Assembly: GCA_024684355.1 (NCBI GenBank)
Contig: JAIKXA010000106.1
Location: forward strand, 1-36,520
Origin: Lachnospiraceae bacterium
Lineage (GTDB): Bacteria; Bacillota; Clostridia; Lachnospirales; Lachnospiraceae
DNA: 36,520 nt
Direction: 5' to 3'
The position numbers and the translations under genes are program-made. Positions 25,607 to 34,397 of the stretch are shown in pieces. Below the pieces are notes generated by a model that worked only from the letters and a program-made list of their open reading frames with translations, ran no database searches and was not told the DNA's origin. Position 1 is the first letter of the stretch. The number at the start of each line of letters is the position of its first letter.

Positions 25607-26935
25607 ATGAAACGAATTCTTGCGGTTTTATTAGTTCTTGCTATGGTTTTCTCTTTAGCAGCATGCTCTAAAGATGATGACAAGAAAGATAGCGACAACA
25701 ATAACACCAACAACTCAGGCAACACAACAACCGATAGCAGCGTTCTTGACAAAGAGATCACTCTTACTCTTTGGGACATCGCTACAGAGGGCGACGGAAA
25801 CCGTCCCGCTTATGACAAGGCACTTGCTGATCTTAAGGCAAAGTATCCTAAGGTAACTATCACAGAGACAGTTACAGAGAACAATGCTTACAAGACAAAG
25901 ATCAAGTCAGCTATGGGCGCTAACGAGCTTCCCGACATCTTCTTCACATGGGCTGGCGCATTCCTTGGTGACTTCGTAAATGCTGGTAAGGTTCATTGCC
26001 TTGATGCTGAATTACAGCCTTGGATCGACAACGGCGAGATGACAGCAGCTCAGCTTGGTAACAGCACTTACAACGGAAAGCACTACGGTGTTCCTACAAC
26101 TTACAACATCGTTACCCTTTTCGCTAACATGGACATCCTTGCTAAGGTTGGATATGATCATATCCCCGCTACTATGGATGAACTCAATGACTGCTGCGAT
26201 AAGCTTTTAGCTCAGAACATCATTCCTTTCGGCTGCGCTGGTAAGACAGATGATACCTGGTGTGTAACTGAGTACCTTGAGCCCATCATCGAGAAGACAA
26301 TCGGTGCTACAGCTCTTAAGGACATCATGACATTTGGTAAGACCTGGAACAATCAGGGTGTTGCTTCTTCAGTAGATCTGCTTCAGAGCATGATCAAGAA
26401 GGGCTACTTCGATCCCGACGGAATCGCACTTGGTAACGAAGAAGTTAAGCAGAACTTCATGGCTGGCAAGTATGCATTCTATCAGAACGGTTCATGGAAC
26501 TGTGGTGATTTCTCAAATGCTGAGAAGGTTAAGTTCACTGTTAAGGCTGGTGAGTTCCCTGTAGTTGATTCTGCAAACGGCAAGCTTGGTATGCTCATCG
26601 GTGGACCTTCAGATACAATCGCTGTATCAGAGGGAGCTAATGCCGCAGCTGCAGCTGCTTACGCAGTTGAGTTCGGTAGACTTATCTGCCACTATGGTTA
26701 CCTTGAAGGTAGCGGACTTCCTGCTTGGAAGGTATGGGGCGATACAAGCTCAGTTAAGCCTTTAGTTCAGCAGGTAGCAGATATCTGTGCTAAAGCTGTT
26801 GACTATGTTCTTTTCGGCGACAATGCTATGCCTGCTGATGAGGCAGCTATCTACCTTGAGTACGTATCAAGCGTATACGGTGGAGCAGTAAGCGGTGCAG
26901 ATTTCATTAAGGGCTTAACAGCAGAAATCAGATAA
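25607..26935 (+). CDS. ABC sugar transporter, extracellular solute-binding lipoprotein
   Basis: Captures a carbohydrate outside the cell for the two adjacent permeases. The 442-residue protein has a lipoprotein signal with lipobox SLAAC (C20). An Asp/Asn/Thr-rich spacer follows, then a family-1 type solute-binding domain starting EITLTLWDIATEGDG and containing ELPDIFFTWAGAFLGDF. An exact AAGGAGG ribosome site precedes it. Codons are strongly biased (AAG, AAC, GAC, GCT, TTC), unlike neighbouring genes, which suggests very high expression. The substrate is unknown; oligosaccharides are likely for this CUT1-type arrangement. Confidence 0.93.
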   Translation: MKRILAVLLVLAMVFSLAACSKDDDKKDSDNNNTNNSGNTTTDSSVLDKEITLTLWDIATEGDGNRPAYDKALADLKAKYPKVTITETVTENNAYKTKIKSAMGANELPDIFFTWAGAFLGDFVNAGKVHCLDAELQPWIDNGEMTAAQLGNSTYNGKHYGVPTTYNIVTLFANMDILAKVGYDHIPATMDELNDCCDKLLAQNIIPFGCAGKTDDTWCVTEYLEPIIEKTIGATALKDIMTFGKTWNNQGVASSVDLLQSMIKKGYFDPDGIALGNEEVKQNFMAGKYAFYQNGSWNCGDFSNAEKVKFTVKAGEFPVVDSANGKLGMLIGGPSDTIAVSEGANAAAAAAYAVEFGRLICHYGYLEGSGLPAWKVWGDTSSVKPLVQQVADICAKAVDYVLFGDNAMPADEAAIYLEYVSSVYGGAVSGADFIKGLTAEIR

Positions 26936-26973
26936 TGATCGATGTTTATAAGTATTAATTAATGAAAATATTT

Positions 26974-27019
26974 GGTCTTCCCGGCCACTCCTTTAGGGAG
27001 GAGCCGGAAAGACCTTTTA
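26974..27019 (+). terminator. Attenuating stem-loop between binding protein and permease
   Basis: GGTCTTCCCGGC (26974-26985) pairs with GCCGGAAAGACC (27003-27014) with one mismatch. A small inner CTCC/GGAG pairing is present, and TTTTAT follows. Such structures are known to raise binding-protein message over permease message in ABC sugar operons. Leaky termination is inferred. Confidence 0.75.
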
Positions 27020-27041
27020 TAATGATTGGGAAGGTGCCAAA

Positions 27042-27941
27042 ATGAAACAAAAACAAAAATATATCGCAATATTTCTGTTCCTTCTTCCTGCGTTATTGTT
27101 GTTTGTCGGTCTGCTGATCGCGCCGATAATTATGTCAATCTATTACAGTTTATTCGATTGGAACGGATTAAGAGCGCTCGATCCGTCGAATGATTTTGTC
27201 GGATTAAAGAATTATGCGACTTTATTTAACCAGAGAATACAATTTGGAAGTGCTTTAAAGAACGCATTTATACTTGCCGGTCTTTCAGTATTCCTTCAGC
27301 TTCCTTTCTCACTTGCGCTTGCGCTTGCTTTAGGAAAGAAGATAAAAGGAGAAAGAGCATTCCTTTCAATATATTTCCTTCCGGTTCTGATATCAACCGT
27401 AGTTATCGGTCAGTTATGGCTGAAGATCTACAATCCCGAATACGGTATACTTCATACCTTCCTTCGTGCATTAGGTTATGACGGTGAGAATATCAGATGG
27501 CTCGGAGACCAGAGTATTGCTTTGGGATCGGTATTTGTTCCTACGCTGTGGCAATATGTCGGATATCATATGCTTCTGCTCTATGCGGGAGTAAAGGGTG
27601 TTTCACCCGAACTTCGTGAGGCTGCAAAGCTTGACGGATGTACCGACTGGCAGGTTAACTGGAATGTTGTAATTCCTACCATTAAGCCTATCATTAAGGT
27701 AAGTGTTATATTTGCTGTTACCGGATCACTTAAATCATTCGATTTAATATATGTCCTGACAAACGGTGGCCCTATGAAGGCAACTGAAGTTCCCAGTATC
27801 ATCATGATCAACCAGCTGTTCAAAGCCAACCAGTACGGTATCGGCAGTGCGATTGCTGTTCTTCTGATCATATTATGTTTCTTCTTTGCTATTCTTATAG
27901 GATTTATATTTAAGGAGAGGGATATATATGGAAAAAAATAA
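27042..27941 (+). CDS. ABC sugar transporter permease (MalF/UgpA type)
   Basis: One of two membrane subunits of a CUT1-type importer. The 299-residue protein has about six transmembrane helices. The EAA loop is ELREAAKLDGCTDWQVNWNVVIPTIKP, here at about residues 189-215, which contacts the ATPase. The opening KYIAIFLFLLPALLLFVGLL is typical. It overlaps the second permease by 14 bases. No ATPase gene is in the window; such systems often use a shared MsmX-type ATPase encoded elsewhere. Confidence 0.93.
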   Translation: MKQKQKYIAIFLFLLPALLLFVGLLIAPIIMSIYYSLFDWNGLRALDPSNDFVGLKNYATLFNQRIQFGSALKNAFILAGLSVFLQLPFSLALALALGKKIKGERAFLSIYFLPVLISTVVIGQLWLKIYNPEYGILHTFLRALGYDGENIRWLGDQSIALGSVFVPTLWQYVGYHMLLLYAGVKGVSPELREAAKLDGCTDWQVNWNVVIPTIKPIIKVSVIFAVTGSLKSFDLIYVLTNGGPMKATEVPSIIMINQLFKANQYGIGSAIAVLLIILCFFFAILIGFIFKERDIYGKK

Positions 27942-28893
27942 TCAGACAAATGTAGAACAAAGTACTTTAAAGCTTGATACATCCAAGTATCATGTAAGAA
28001 AGACGAATAAAGGTCTTCGTGTATTAGTCTTTGTCGGATTGATCCTTTGGGCATTTATAAACCTTTTCCCTATTTACTGGATGTTTACGTTCTCTTTGAA
28101 GACAAACGAGGAAATATTCGGTGAAAATGTTGCAGGACTTCCTAATGAATGGAAATGGGAAAACTATGATACCGCATTCTGGGGCAAGGGCGGCAGAGAC
28201 AAGAAGGCCGCAGGTAATATCGAAGGTACAGAAGAGGGAGGATTCCAACTTCCGAAGATCATCAGACAGTTTATAAACAGTGTCATTATTACGGTAAGTA
28301 CAATACTTATATCCATTTTTTCGGCGATGATGGCGACATTCGCCATGTCGCGAATACAATGGAAGCTAAGCAAATGGGCATATGCAATGTTCATGCTGGG
28401 ACTAACGATCCCTATCCATGCATAACTGCTTCACGTATATAAGACTATATCAAGTCTAGGACTGCTTAACACGTATACATCACTGATACTTCCGTATTCA
28501 GCATTCTCACTTGCGATGTCAATCCTTATCTGTTCAGGATTTATGGAGGATATCCCTAAGGAACTTGATGAGGCAGCTTATATTGACGGAGCCGGCCTTT
28601 GGAAGACATTTATCAAGGTTATCGTTCCCTTGATGAAACCTGCACTTGCTACTATCGGAATCTATACATTCCTTCAGTGCTGGAACGAGCTGATGTTTGC
28701 AAATCAGTTCATTTCATCAGGTGATAAGATGACTCTTCCTGTAGGTGTTCAGCAGCTCTCAGGCCAGTACCTGACTGAGTGGGGACCTATAGGTGCAGCA
28801 CTTGTTATAGCTACATTCCCTACACTTCTTGTTTATGTATTCTTCAGCAAGAAGATTCAGGACAGCTTTATAGCCGGTGCAGTTAAAGGATGA
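27928..28893 (+). pseudogene. Second ABC sugar permease interrupted by one in-frame TAA
   Basis: MalG/UgpE-type permease, 321 residues plus one internal stop. AAGGAGAGGG precedes the ATG. Codons 1-165 read up to TIPIHA, then TAA at 28423-28425. The same frame continues without interruption as LLHVYKTISSLGLLNTYTS to a normal end at 28893. The EAA loop (IPKELDEAAYIDGAG) lies after the stop, so the short product could not bind the ATPase. A C-to-T change in a CAA glutamine codon would explain it. Alternatives are a sequence error, strain-specific inactivation or stop readthrough. Otherwise the gene shows no decay. Confidence 0.85.
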
Positions 28894-28909
28894 TATCATA
28901 AAACAATAT

Positions 28910-28943
28910 AAAGACTCTCCTTAAACAGGGGGAGTCTTTTTTT
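28910..28943 (+). terminator. Intrinsic terminator after the ABC permease
   Basis: AAAGACTCTCC (28910-28920) pairs with GGGGAGTCTTT (28929-28939), eleven pairs including one G-U. A run of seven T (28937-28943) follows and overlaps the stem. Confidence 0.92.
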
Positions 28944-28944
28944 G

Positions 28945-29098
28945 TGCGATAAGCGAATGCCCACAATGGAAGCTTGCTTCCAGATTGTGGGCTGAGCGAA
29001 CGGTCACTGAGAGAGCTTGCTCTCGAAGTGTCCGGCAGCATCGAGTAGGAGTCAGCCTACTCGATTGCGATAAGTTCAGCCCTCAGTGCAAGCTTGCT
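28945..29098. repeat. Array of stable hairpins flanked by 9-base direct repeats
   Basis: Between the permease terminator and the kinase promoter are three adjacent stem-loops and a palindrome. Hairpin 1 (28959-28992): GCCCACAAT/ATTGTGGGC plus GGAAG/CTTCC closed by CTTG. Hairpin 2 (29001-29034): CGG/CCG, CACT/AGTG, a tandem GA/GA internal loop, GAGAG/CTCTC closed by CTTG. Hairpin 3 (29040-29065): ATCGAGTAGG/CCTACTCGAT. The palindrome GCAAGCTTGC is at 29088-29097. TGCGATAAG occurs at 28945-28953 and 29066-29074. No open frame is seen. It may be a palindromic genomic repeat or a small RNA. Confidence 0.7.
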
Positions 29099-29143
29099 CG
29101 ATTTCTTATGTGTAAATTTTTTACTTTCTTAAATCAGAATTCC

Positions 29144-29172
29144 TTGCAAAAGTGATATAAAGATGATAAAAT
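29144..29172 (+). promoter_or_regulatory. Putative sigma-70 promoter of the kinase/regulator operon
   Basis: TTGCAA (29144-29149), 17 bases, TAAAAT (29167-29172). It lies about 38 bases before the histidine kinase start. Confidence 0.55.
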
Positions 29173-29210
29173 GAAACAAATATGTAACAATTATCGTATT
29201 TGGGGAATGT

Positions 29211-31034
29211 ATGAATATAACTAACATAAATGAGAGAGTTAAAAATTCAAATATAAAGAATTCCCTTTCTTTTAAACTCAGTATGGTATTTATCGGTATA
29301 GCCGGAATACTGATCGTATCTTCGATGATATTTATATTTATCATCGTAAGCAAGGAAAGAAAGGAATATGCCGAACGTGAAGCGGAAAACGTTCTGATCT
29401 CGCTTTCTACCAGCATAAGATCCGATATAGATAATTACAGAAACGTATCACGTCTTATTGCATATGAGTCAAGAGTAAAAGATTTTTTAAAGGCGACATC
29501 GCGGGATGTAATGCAGACATTAAAGCTTAGTGAGGCAGCAAGACTCGGTACATTGGAGTACTTAAACATTACAAACGGTGTTGATTCGGTCTTTATATTC
29601 AGAAATGACCTGCAGTATATGACGACTCACATCAGCCGGCAGGATTATCATTTTGATCTGAACAGGATGGCAGAGGATGACTGGCTGGAACCGCTTTTGG
29701 AGCTAAAAGGAAGAGCATCCCTATCATTAAACGGTAACGGTGCCATATTCAGAGGGGACGGGAAAACAGTACTTACCATAAACAGAGCGGTATATGACAA
29801 TGTTTCTCAGAAACAGACAGGATACCTGTTTATGAATATTTCAATCGGTTTTCTGGAGGATGAGATCTCTCAGCTGAAAAACGATGATATCTGCGTACTC
29901 ACGACTGACGGAGTGTATCTGACCGGCAACGCTGAGCTGGCACACTATTATGAAGGTGTGGAAATACCGGAGGATATCATCCATAAGGAAATAGAAGACG
30001 AAGAGAATAAAATGATACTTTCAGCCATGAAGCTGCAAAGACTTCCTATAACCCTTCTTTATGCTATTAAGGAAGAAAAGCGTCTGCTCCCCATGGAACT
30101 TTTATATATCATCCTTTTGCTTCCGATGGTGTACTTTATATGCGTATTTTTAGCGGGATTGTTTATTAGAAAAAATATCACAAGCCCCGTGTTTGCGCTG
30201 ACCAATGAGATCAACAAGAATACCAGCGGTGACAGTCTGGTAAAGATAGAGCGTGAGTTCCCGAAGAATGAGATAGGTATGATAAAGGATACCTATAACA
30301 ACATGGTAGAACATACCAACGAGCTCTGGGAAAAGCTATTGGAAAACGAACAGACCATCCAGAAGTCCCAGATGCGAGTACTCCAGGAGCAGATAAAGCC
30401 GCATTTCTTATACAACTCACTGGAGACAATAGGCTATCTTGCAGTAGACGCCGGAGCGGAAAAGGTGCATTCAGCTCTTGAAACACTGGGAAGCTTCTAT
30501 CGTAACTTCTTGAGCAAGGGAGACAGAGAAATACCGCTTAAACGTGAGATAACCATTACAAAGGATTATCTGTCACTGCAAAAGCTCCGTTACGGAGATA
30601 TAATAAACGACGAATATGACATAGCTGAGGATACGGAGGAATGTATCATACCTAAACTGATACTTCAGCCCCTCGTAGAAAACAGTATCTATCACGGTAT
30701 ACGTATGAAAGGCGAAAAGGGTACCATCAAGATATCCAGCCGCCTGGTGGACGGAGACCTGCACATTATCGTCAGGGATACCGGTGTAGGTATGTCGGAG
30801 GACCAGATAGAAAAAGTGCTGTCATCTGAGCAGATAGATACCGATAAAGGTGACGGCCTGGGCGGCAGCTTCGGTCTGTGGGGTACCATAGAACGTATCC
30901 GCTGTTACTGCGACAAGGACGACGTAGTAAAGATACAAAGCGAACCCGGTGAATACACCGAGATAGAGATAATTATCAATATGAAAGCCAAGAATTGGAG
31001 AATGATGAATGTACAGAGTAATGCTGATCGATGA
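29211..31034 (+). CDS. YesM-type sensor histidine kinase
   Basis: Membrane sensor kinase that probably reports on an extracellular carbohydrate. The 607-residue protein has TM1 (about 22-46), an extracytoplasmic Cache-like sensor of about 250 residues, TM2 (about 297-320) and a HAMP domain. The His_kinase/LytS-YesM core has the phosphorylated H398 in QIKPHFLYNSLETI. The ATPase domain carries LVENSIYHGI (N box) and DTGVGM (G box). Its end overlaps the regulator gene by 26 bases. Kinases of this group commonly sit beside CUT1-type ABC sugar importers, as here. Confidence 0.92.
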   Translation: MNITNINERVKNSNIKNSLSFKLSMVFIGIAGILIVSSMIFIFIIVSKERKEYAEREAENVLISLSTSIRSDIDNYRNVSRLIAYESRVKDFLKATSRDVMQTLKLSEAARLGTLEYLNITNGVDSVFIFRNDLQYMTTHISRQDYHFDLNRMAEDDWLEPLLELKGRASLSLNGNGAIFRGDGKTVLTINRAVYDNVSQKQTGYLFMNISIGFLEDEISQLKNDDICVLTTDGVYLTGNAELAHYYEGVEIPEDIIHKEIEDEENKMILSAMKLQRLPITLLYAIKEEKRLLPMELLYIILLLPMVYFICVFLAGLFIRKNITSPVFALTNEINKNTSGDSLVKIEREFPKNEIGMIKDTYNNMVEHTNELWEKLLENEQTIQKSQMRVLQEQIKPHFLYNSLETIGYLAVDAGAEKVHSALETLGSFYRNFLSKGDREIPLKREITITKDYLSLQKLRYGDIINDEYDIAEDTEECIIPKLILQPLVENSIYHGIRMKGEKGTIKISSRLVDGDLHIIVRDTGVGMSEDQIEKVLSSEQIDTDKGDGLGGSFGLWGTIERIRCYCDKDDVVKIQSEPGEYTEIEIIINMKAKNWRMMNVQSNADR

Positions 31035-31764
31035 CGAGGAATCTGCAAGAAAGCTGATGAGAGCCTCGATAAATTGGGAAGAGCTCAATATGGAAGTGGT
31101 CGGAGAGGCCGCCAGCGGTATTGAAGCCATAAATGTCATAGATGACATGAAACCGGATATAGCCTTTGTAGACATCTCCATGCCGTTCATGAACGGTATA
31201 GAGTTTACTGAGCTTGCCACAAAAAGATATCCGAACCTCATCATCATAATAATGACAGCCATTGACCAGTTTGAATATGCGAGAAAGTGCGTAAGCCTGC
31301 CCGTATTTGAATATATGTTAAAACCCATAGTACGTGCGGAAGTAAACGCTACACTGGCAGCGGTAAAGGCAAAGCTCGACGAAAAACAGGTAAAACCGGA
31401 AGAGCATACCGAGTCCGAAAATGCAGAAAAGATCGAAGCTTCAACCATCGACCAGATCAAGATGTACATAGAAGCAAACTATACGGACTCCAAGCTTAAC
31501 CTGACATCCGTAGCCCAGCATTTCGGCTTTTCCGCCAGCTACTTAAGCAGAAAGTTTAAGCAGGAAACAGGCAAAAACTTCGTGGAATATCTTACGGAAT
31601 GCAGAATGAATGCCGCCATGAAGCTGGCACAGGCAAATGTTAAGATGTTCAAGGCTTCCGATGAAGTAGGTATCCCCGATCCCAACTATTTCGGAAGATG
31701 CTTTAAGAAATACGCCGGAGTAAGTTATTCCGAGTATGTAGCACTTAAAAACCTAAAAGACTGA
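31009..31764 (+). CDS. AraC-type response regulator (YesN type)
   Basis: Partner of the preceding kinase. The 251-residue protein has a receiver domain (about 1-120) with DD at 8-9, the phosphorylated D55 in FVDISMPFMNG, and K near 105 in MLKPI. A short acidic linker and a C-terminal AraC helix-turn-helix pair follow (about 145-251), with LTSVAQHFGFSASYLSRKF and GIPDPNYFGRCFKKYAGVS. YesN regulators are often longer; this one has only receiver and DNA-binding parts. Likely target: the upstream transporter genes, by position only. Confidence 0.93.
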   Translation: MYRVMLIDDEESARKLMRASINWEELNMEVVGEAASGIEAINVIDDMKPDIAFVDISMPFMNGIEFTELATKRYPNLIIIIMTAIDQFEYARKCVSLPVFEYMLKPIVRAEVNATLAAVKAKLDEKQVKPEEHTESENAEKIEASTIDQIKMYIEANYTDSKLNLTSVAQHFGFSASYLSRKFKQETGKNFVEYLTECRMNAAMKLAQANVKMFKASDEVGIPDPNYFGRCFKKYAGVSYSEYVALKNLKD

Positions 31765-31768
31765 CCAT

Positions 31769-32545
31769 ATGGAATACATATATTACGACAGCATAGACTC
31801 GACAAACGATGAAGCTAAGCGATTGATAAAACAGGGAAAGATCGCCGGTGAAACCTGTCTTATAGCAAAAGAACAGACCGGCGGGCGCGGCAGACAGGGG
31901 AAAAGCTTTTTCTCGCCTGACAGCGGTCTATATATGACAGTAGTACTTCCCATCGGGAAAAGTATCTCATCCCAGGTGACCATGACAGTAAGGACAGCCT
32001 GTGCGGTATCGGAAGCAATAGAGACTGTGACCGGAATAAAAACCGGTATCAAATGGGTAAATGACATATATGTACGCGGAAAGAAATGCTGCGGTATCCT
32101 GTGCGAAGCTGTTAACAACTATGAAAAAGGCATCATGGAATACATGATAGCCGGCATAGGTATAAACATAGCCACAAAAAACTGGCCGGAGGAACTTAAA
32201 GGTATAGCAGGGAGCCTGTATGAGGCGGATGAGTTGACGGATGCTGAGGGTTTAAGCAATGTAAGAAAGATCCACAGTCTGCAAAGTATCACAGATAACC
32301 TTGCAAAAACTATAGCTCAAAACCTTAACATATGGATGGAAAAGGAAAGCAACGAACTCCTCAAGTATTACAGAGCACATTCCATCGTGCTCGGAAAAGA
32401 AATAACATATATTGAAAACGGTACAGAACAGGCAGCTACAGCCATTGACATAGACGATGACGGCGGGCTCATAGTAAGAAATATATCTGATAACAGTATG
32501 GTAGTATTACGAAGTGGCGAGGTATCGGTACGGGTGAGTAAATAA
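31769..32545 (+). CDS. birA: Biotin-protein ligase (BirA, monofunctional)
   Basis: Attaches biotin to carboxyltransferase carrier proteins via biotinyl-AMP. The 258-residue protein contains the biotin/ATP loop GGRGRQGKSFFSP, the KWVNDIYV motif with the active lysine, and AGIGINI near the catalytic core. It ends in the SH3-like C-terminal domain. It has no N-terminal helix-turn-helix, so it should not act as the biotin repressor. The ATG lies 4 bases after the regulator stop with only a poor ribosome site, which suggests translational coupling. A functional link to the two-component genes is not apparent. Confidence 0.92.
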   Translation: MEYIYYDSIDSTNDEAKRLIKQGKIAGETCLIAKEQTGGRGRQGKSFFSPDSGLYMTVVLPIGKSISSQVTMTVRTACAVSEAIETVTGIKTGIKWVNDIYVRGKKCCGILCEAVNNYEKGIMEYMIAGIGINIATKNWPEELKGIAGSLYEADELTDAEGLSNVRKIHSLQSITDNLAKTIAQNLNIWMEKESNELLKYYRAHSIVLGKEITYIENGTEQAATAIDIDDDGGLIVRNISDNSMVVLRSGEVSVRVSK

Positions 32546-32628
32546 GCAAAACCATTAGAGCTTACGTATTATCCGATTAAGGAAACACATAGCAGACAAG
32601 CCAAGACAAATACAAGGATGTGCAATAT

Positions 32629-33201
32629 ATGGACGGATCATCTTTAGATAAAAAAACGGATGAGCTCCTGTATAAAAAATACCTTAAAGACGCTGACCAT
32701 TCAGCTTTTGAGGTGTTGCTCAGAAGATACAGGGAACCGCTTACACTTTTTTTATATGGTATATTAAATAACATAGAAGATGCAGAAGACATAATGCTTG
32801 ATGCATATGCAGTGGCGGCTATGGGGAAATCCTCATTTGCGGGGAAGAGCAGTTTTAAGACATGGCTGTATGCCATAGGCCGTAATCTGGCATTAAAATC
32901 GGTGCGGAAAAAGCACTTTTTCTTTATGCCGATAAACGAAGAAGTAACGGAAATACCGGGAGACAACGGAATACCGGATATGGAGCTTTTACAGTCGGAA
33001 GATAAACAGATACTGTACAAAGCCTTAGAGAAGATCAATCCGGACTATAGGCAGATCCTGCATCTGATATATTTTGAAAACATGAGTAACGATGAAGCTG
33101 CCAAAGTACTGAAAAAGAACAAAAAACAGGTCTACAATCTGGTAGCCAGGGGGAAGCAGTCACTGAAAGAAACCTTAGAGGCTTTAGGCTATGAAAGGTA
33201 A
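32629..33201 (+). CDS. ECF-type RNA polymerase sigma factor
   Basis: Alternative sigma factor, 190 residues from ATG 32629. A GTG at 32620 is in frame but lies 2 bases from AAGGA. Region 2 is seen at about 20-90, including DAEDIMLDAYAVAAMG and FKTWLYAIGRNLALKSVRKK. Region 4 is at about 135-185, with INPDYRQILHLIYFENMSN and the helix EAAKVLKKNKKQVYNLVARGK. No region 1 or 3 is present. It heads a coupled cassette with a two-helix membrane protein, a polytopic protein and a PrsW-like protease. This pattern suggests control by membrane sequestration. I found no clear autoregulatory promoter upstream. Confidence 0.92.
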   Translation: MDGSSLDKKTDELLYKKYLKDADHSAFEVLLRRYREPLTLFLYGILNNIEDAEDIMLDAYAVAAMGKSSFAGKSSFKTWLYAIGRNLALKSVRKKHFFFMPINEEVTEIPGDNGIPDMELLQSEDKQILYKALEKINPDYRQILHLIYFENMSNDEAAKVLKKNKKQVYNLVARGKQSLKETLEALGYER

Positions 33202-33210
33202 TGATAAAAT

Positions 33211-33537
33211 ATGAGAGAGATTGACGATCAGATGAGCGAGATAATGAGACGTTCGGAGATCATGAGAAAAAGAAAGAGTATAAACGGATATTTCGCCGGA
33301 TTCGGAGTAGCTATAGCCGCATGTCTTTTATTAATGGTTGTTTCAGTGACCTCAATGGCAAATAAAAACATTAATGCTACAGTTGTAGAACTTACGGGAT
33401 ACGGGAGTTTGATCATGAGCGCTCCATATATGAGTTATGTTGTGGTAGTTTTACTGGCATTTATTCTTGGTATACTTGTTACACTATTATGTAAACATAT
33501 AAATGAATTAAAGAAGTTGGAAAAGGAAAACAAATGA
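33211..33537 (+). CDS. Small two-helix membrane protein, candidate anti-sigma factor
   Basis: 108 residues, 9 bases after the sigma gene. It has a charged cytoplasmic N-terminus with MRRSEIMRKRKS, TM1 (about 28-50), a short external loop, TM2 (about 68-92) and a charged tail. The external loop and TM2 contain TGYGSLIMS and LVTLLCKHINEL. The protein at 35186-35530 shares the YGSL motif, the spacing and the TLxC end, so the two are paralogues. It has no zinc anti-sigma motif (HxxxCxxC). Its role as anti-sigma is inferred from position and from the two-helix anti-sigma proteins known for some ECF factors. The ATGA stop/start overlap ties it to the next gene. Confidence 0.8.
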   Translation: MREIDDQMSEIMRRSEIMRKRKSINGYFAGFGVAIAACLLLMVVSVTSMANKNINATVVELTGYGSLIMSAPYMSYVVVVLLAFILGILVTLLCKHINELKKLEKENK

Positions 33538-34397
33538 GTGATGAATTAATAAGCATCATAGTAAACCTTATACAGATAGTCAGCTTCTGTTTTATTCTTT
33601 TCATGATAGGTAGAAGGATGAGAAGCAGACGATTCAGCAGGTTACTGTTATTCTTTTTATATGGAATTATATTAGCACTGTTAAGCATTCTATTCTGGCT
33701 GGTACACGACATTATGCGCCCTGAAGCCAGAATCCCGTTCGGAGCTAATGAAATAGGAGAGATAAGCATCAGTTTGATGTATGCATCACTGCTTGATATC
33801 CGCTTTAAGGCAGCCGGCTATAAGAACCTGAAGCCGGCCACACTGCTTACTATCATATATTCTTTGGCAGTGATAGCATTATGGATAGGTTGGACGGGAG
33901 AATGGATAAAGGATATATTAAGCGGGACGGCTTTCGGATATATGATGTGTATGTCCGTCCGCTCTCTTATAATATCGAAAGCATTTAACAAGATCAAACT
34001 GACCGTTCTGGCATTGGGAGCATATATACTTATAGGTCTTCAAGGGCTTATATTTATCGTACCGGAGAACATTGGAAAGGTAGTTGATATATTATGCTAC
34101 ATCATACTTTTCTCGGGAATTTTTTGGCTCCTAATATATTCTGTATATTTGATAAGAACCGCATTCAGGGCTATAAAGGGAAGTTCGGAGGATCAGAAAA
34201 AACGGGTGGATAAAGCTCTGGCGGTCACCTTCGCCGCACTAATATGGGCATTGAATACCATGTACATGAGTGCGGGGACAATGTATGTGATAGCTTACAT
34301 AATAGAAACCGTTGTTTATCTAATACTGTTTATGGCTATATCAGCTGCAGAGGAAACAGAGTTCCCTGATACAGTGAAGGGAGGTGTTTCCGTATGA
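33534..34397 (+). CDS. Polytopic membrane protein of the ECF cassette, unknown function
   Basis: 287 residues with seven or eight hydrophobic helices. Cytoplasmic-looking loops carry positive charges (GRRMRSRRFSR near the first loop; AFRAIKGSSEDQKKRVDKA near residue 210). The general layout, short loops between about 20-residue helices, resembles membrane sensor domains. I do not recognise a family. Start and stop overlap both neighbours by 4 bases (ATGA), so all three products are made in step. It may sense a membrane signal for the sigma system. Confidence 0.75.
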   Translation: MSDELISIIVNLIQIVSFCFILFMIGRRMRSRRFSRLLLFFLYGIILALLSILFWLVHDIMRPEARIPFGANEIGEISISLMYASLLDIRFKAAGYKNLKPATLLTIIYSLAVIALWIGWTGEWIKDILSGTAFGYMMCMSVRSLIISKAFNKIKLTVLALGAYILIGLQGLIFIVPENIGKVVDILCYIILFSGIFWLLIYSVYLIRTAFRAIKGSSEDQKKRVDKALAVTFAALIWALNTMYMSAGTMYVIAYIIETVVYLILFMAISAAEETEFPDTVKGGVSV

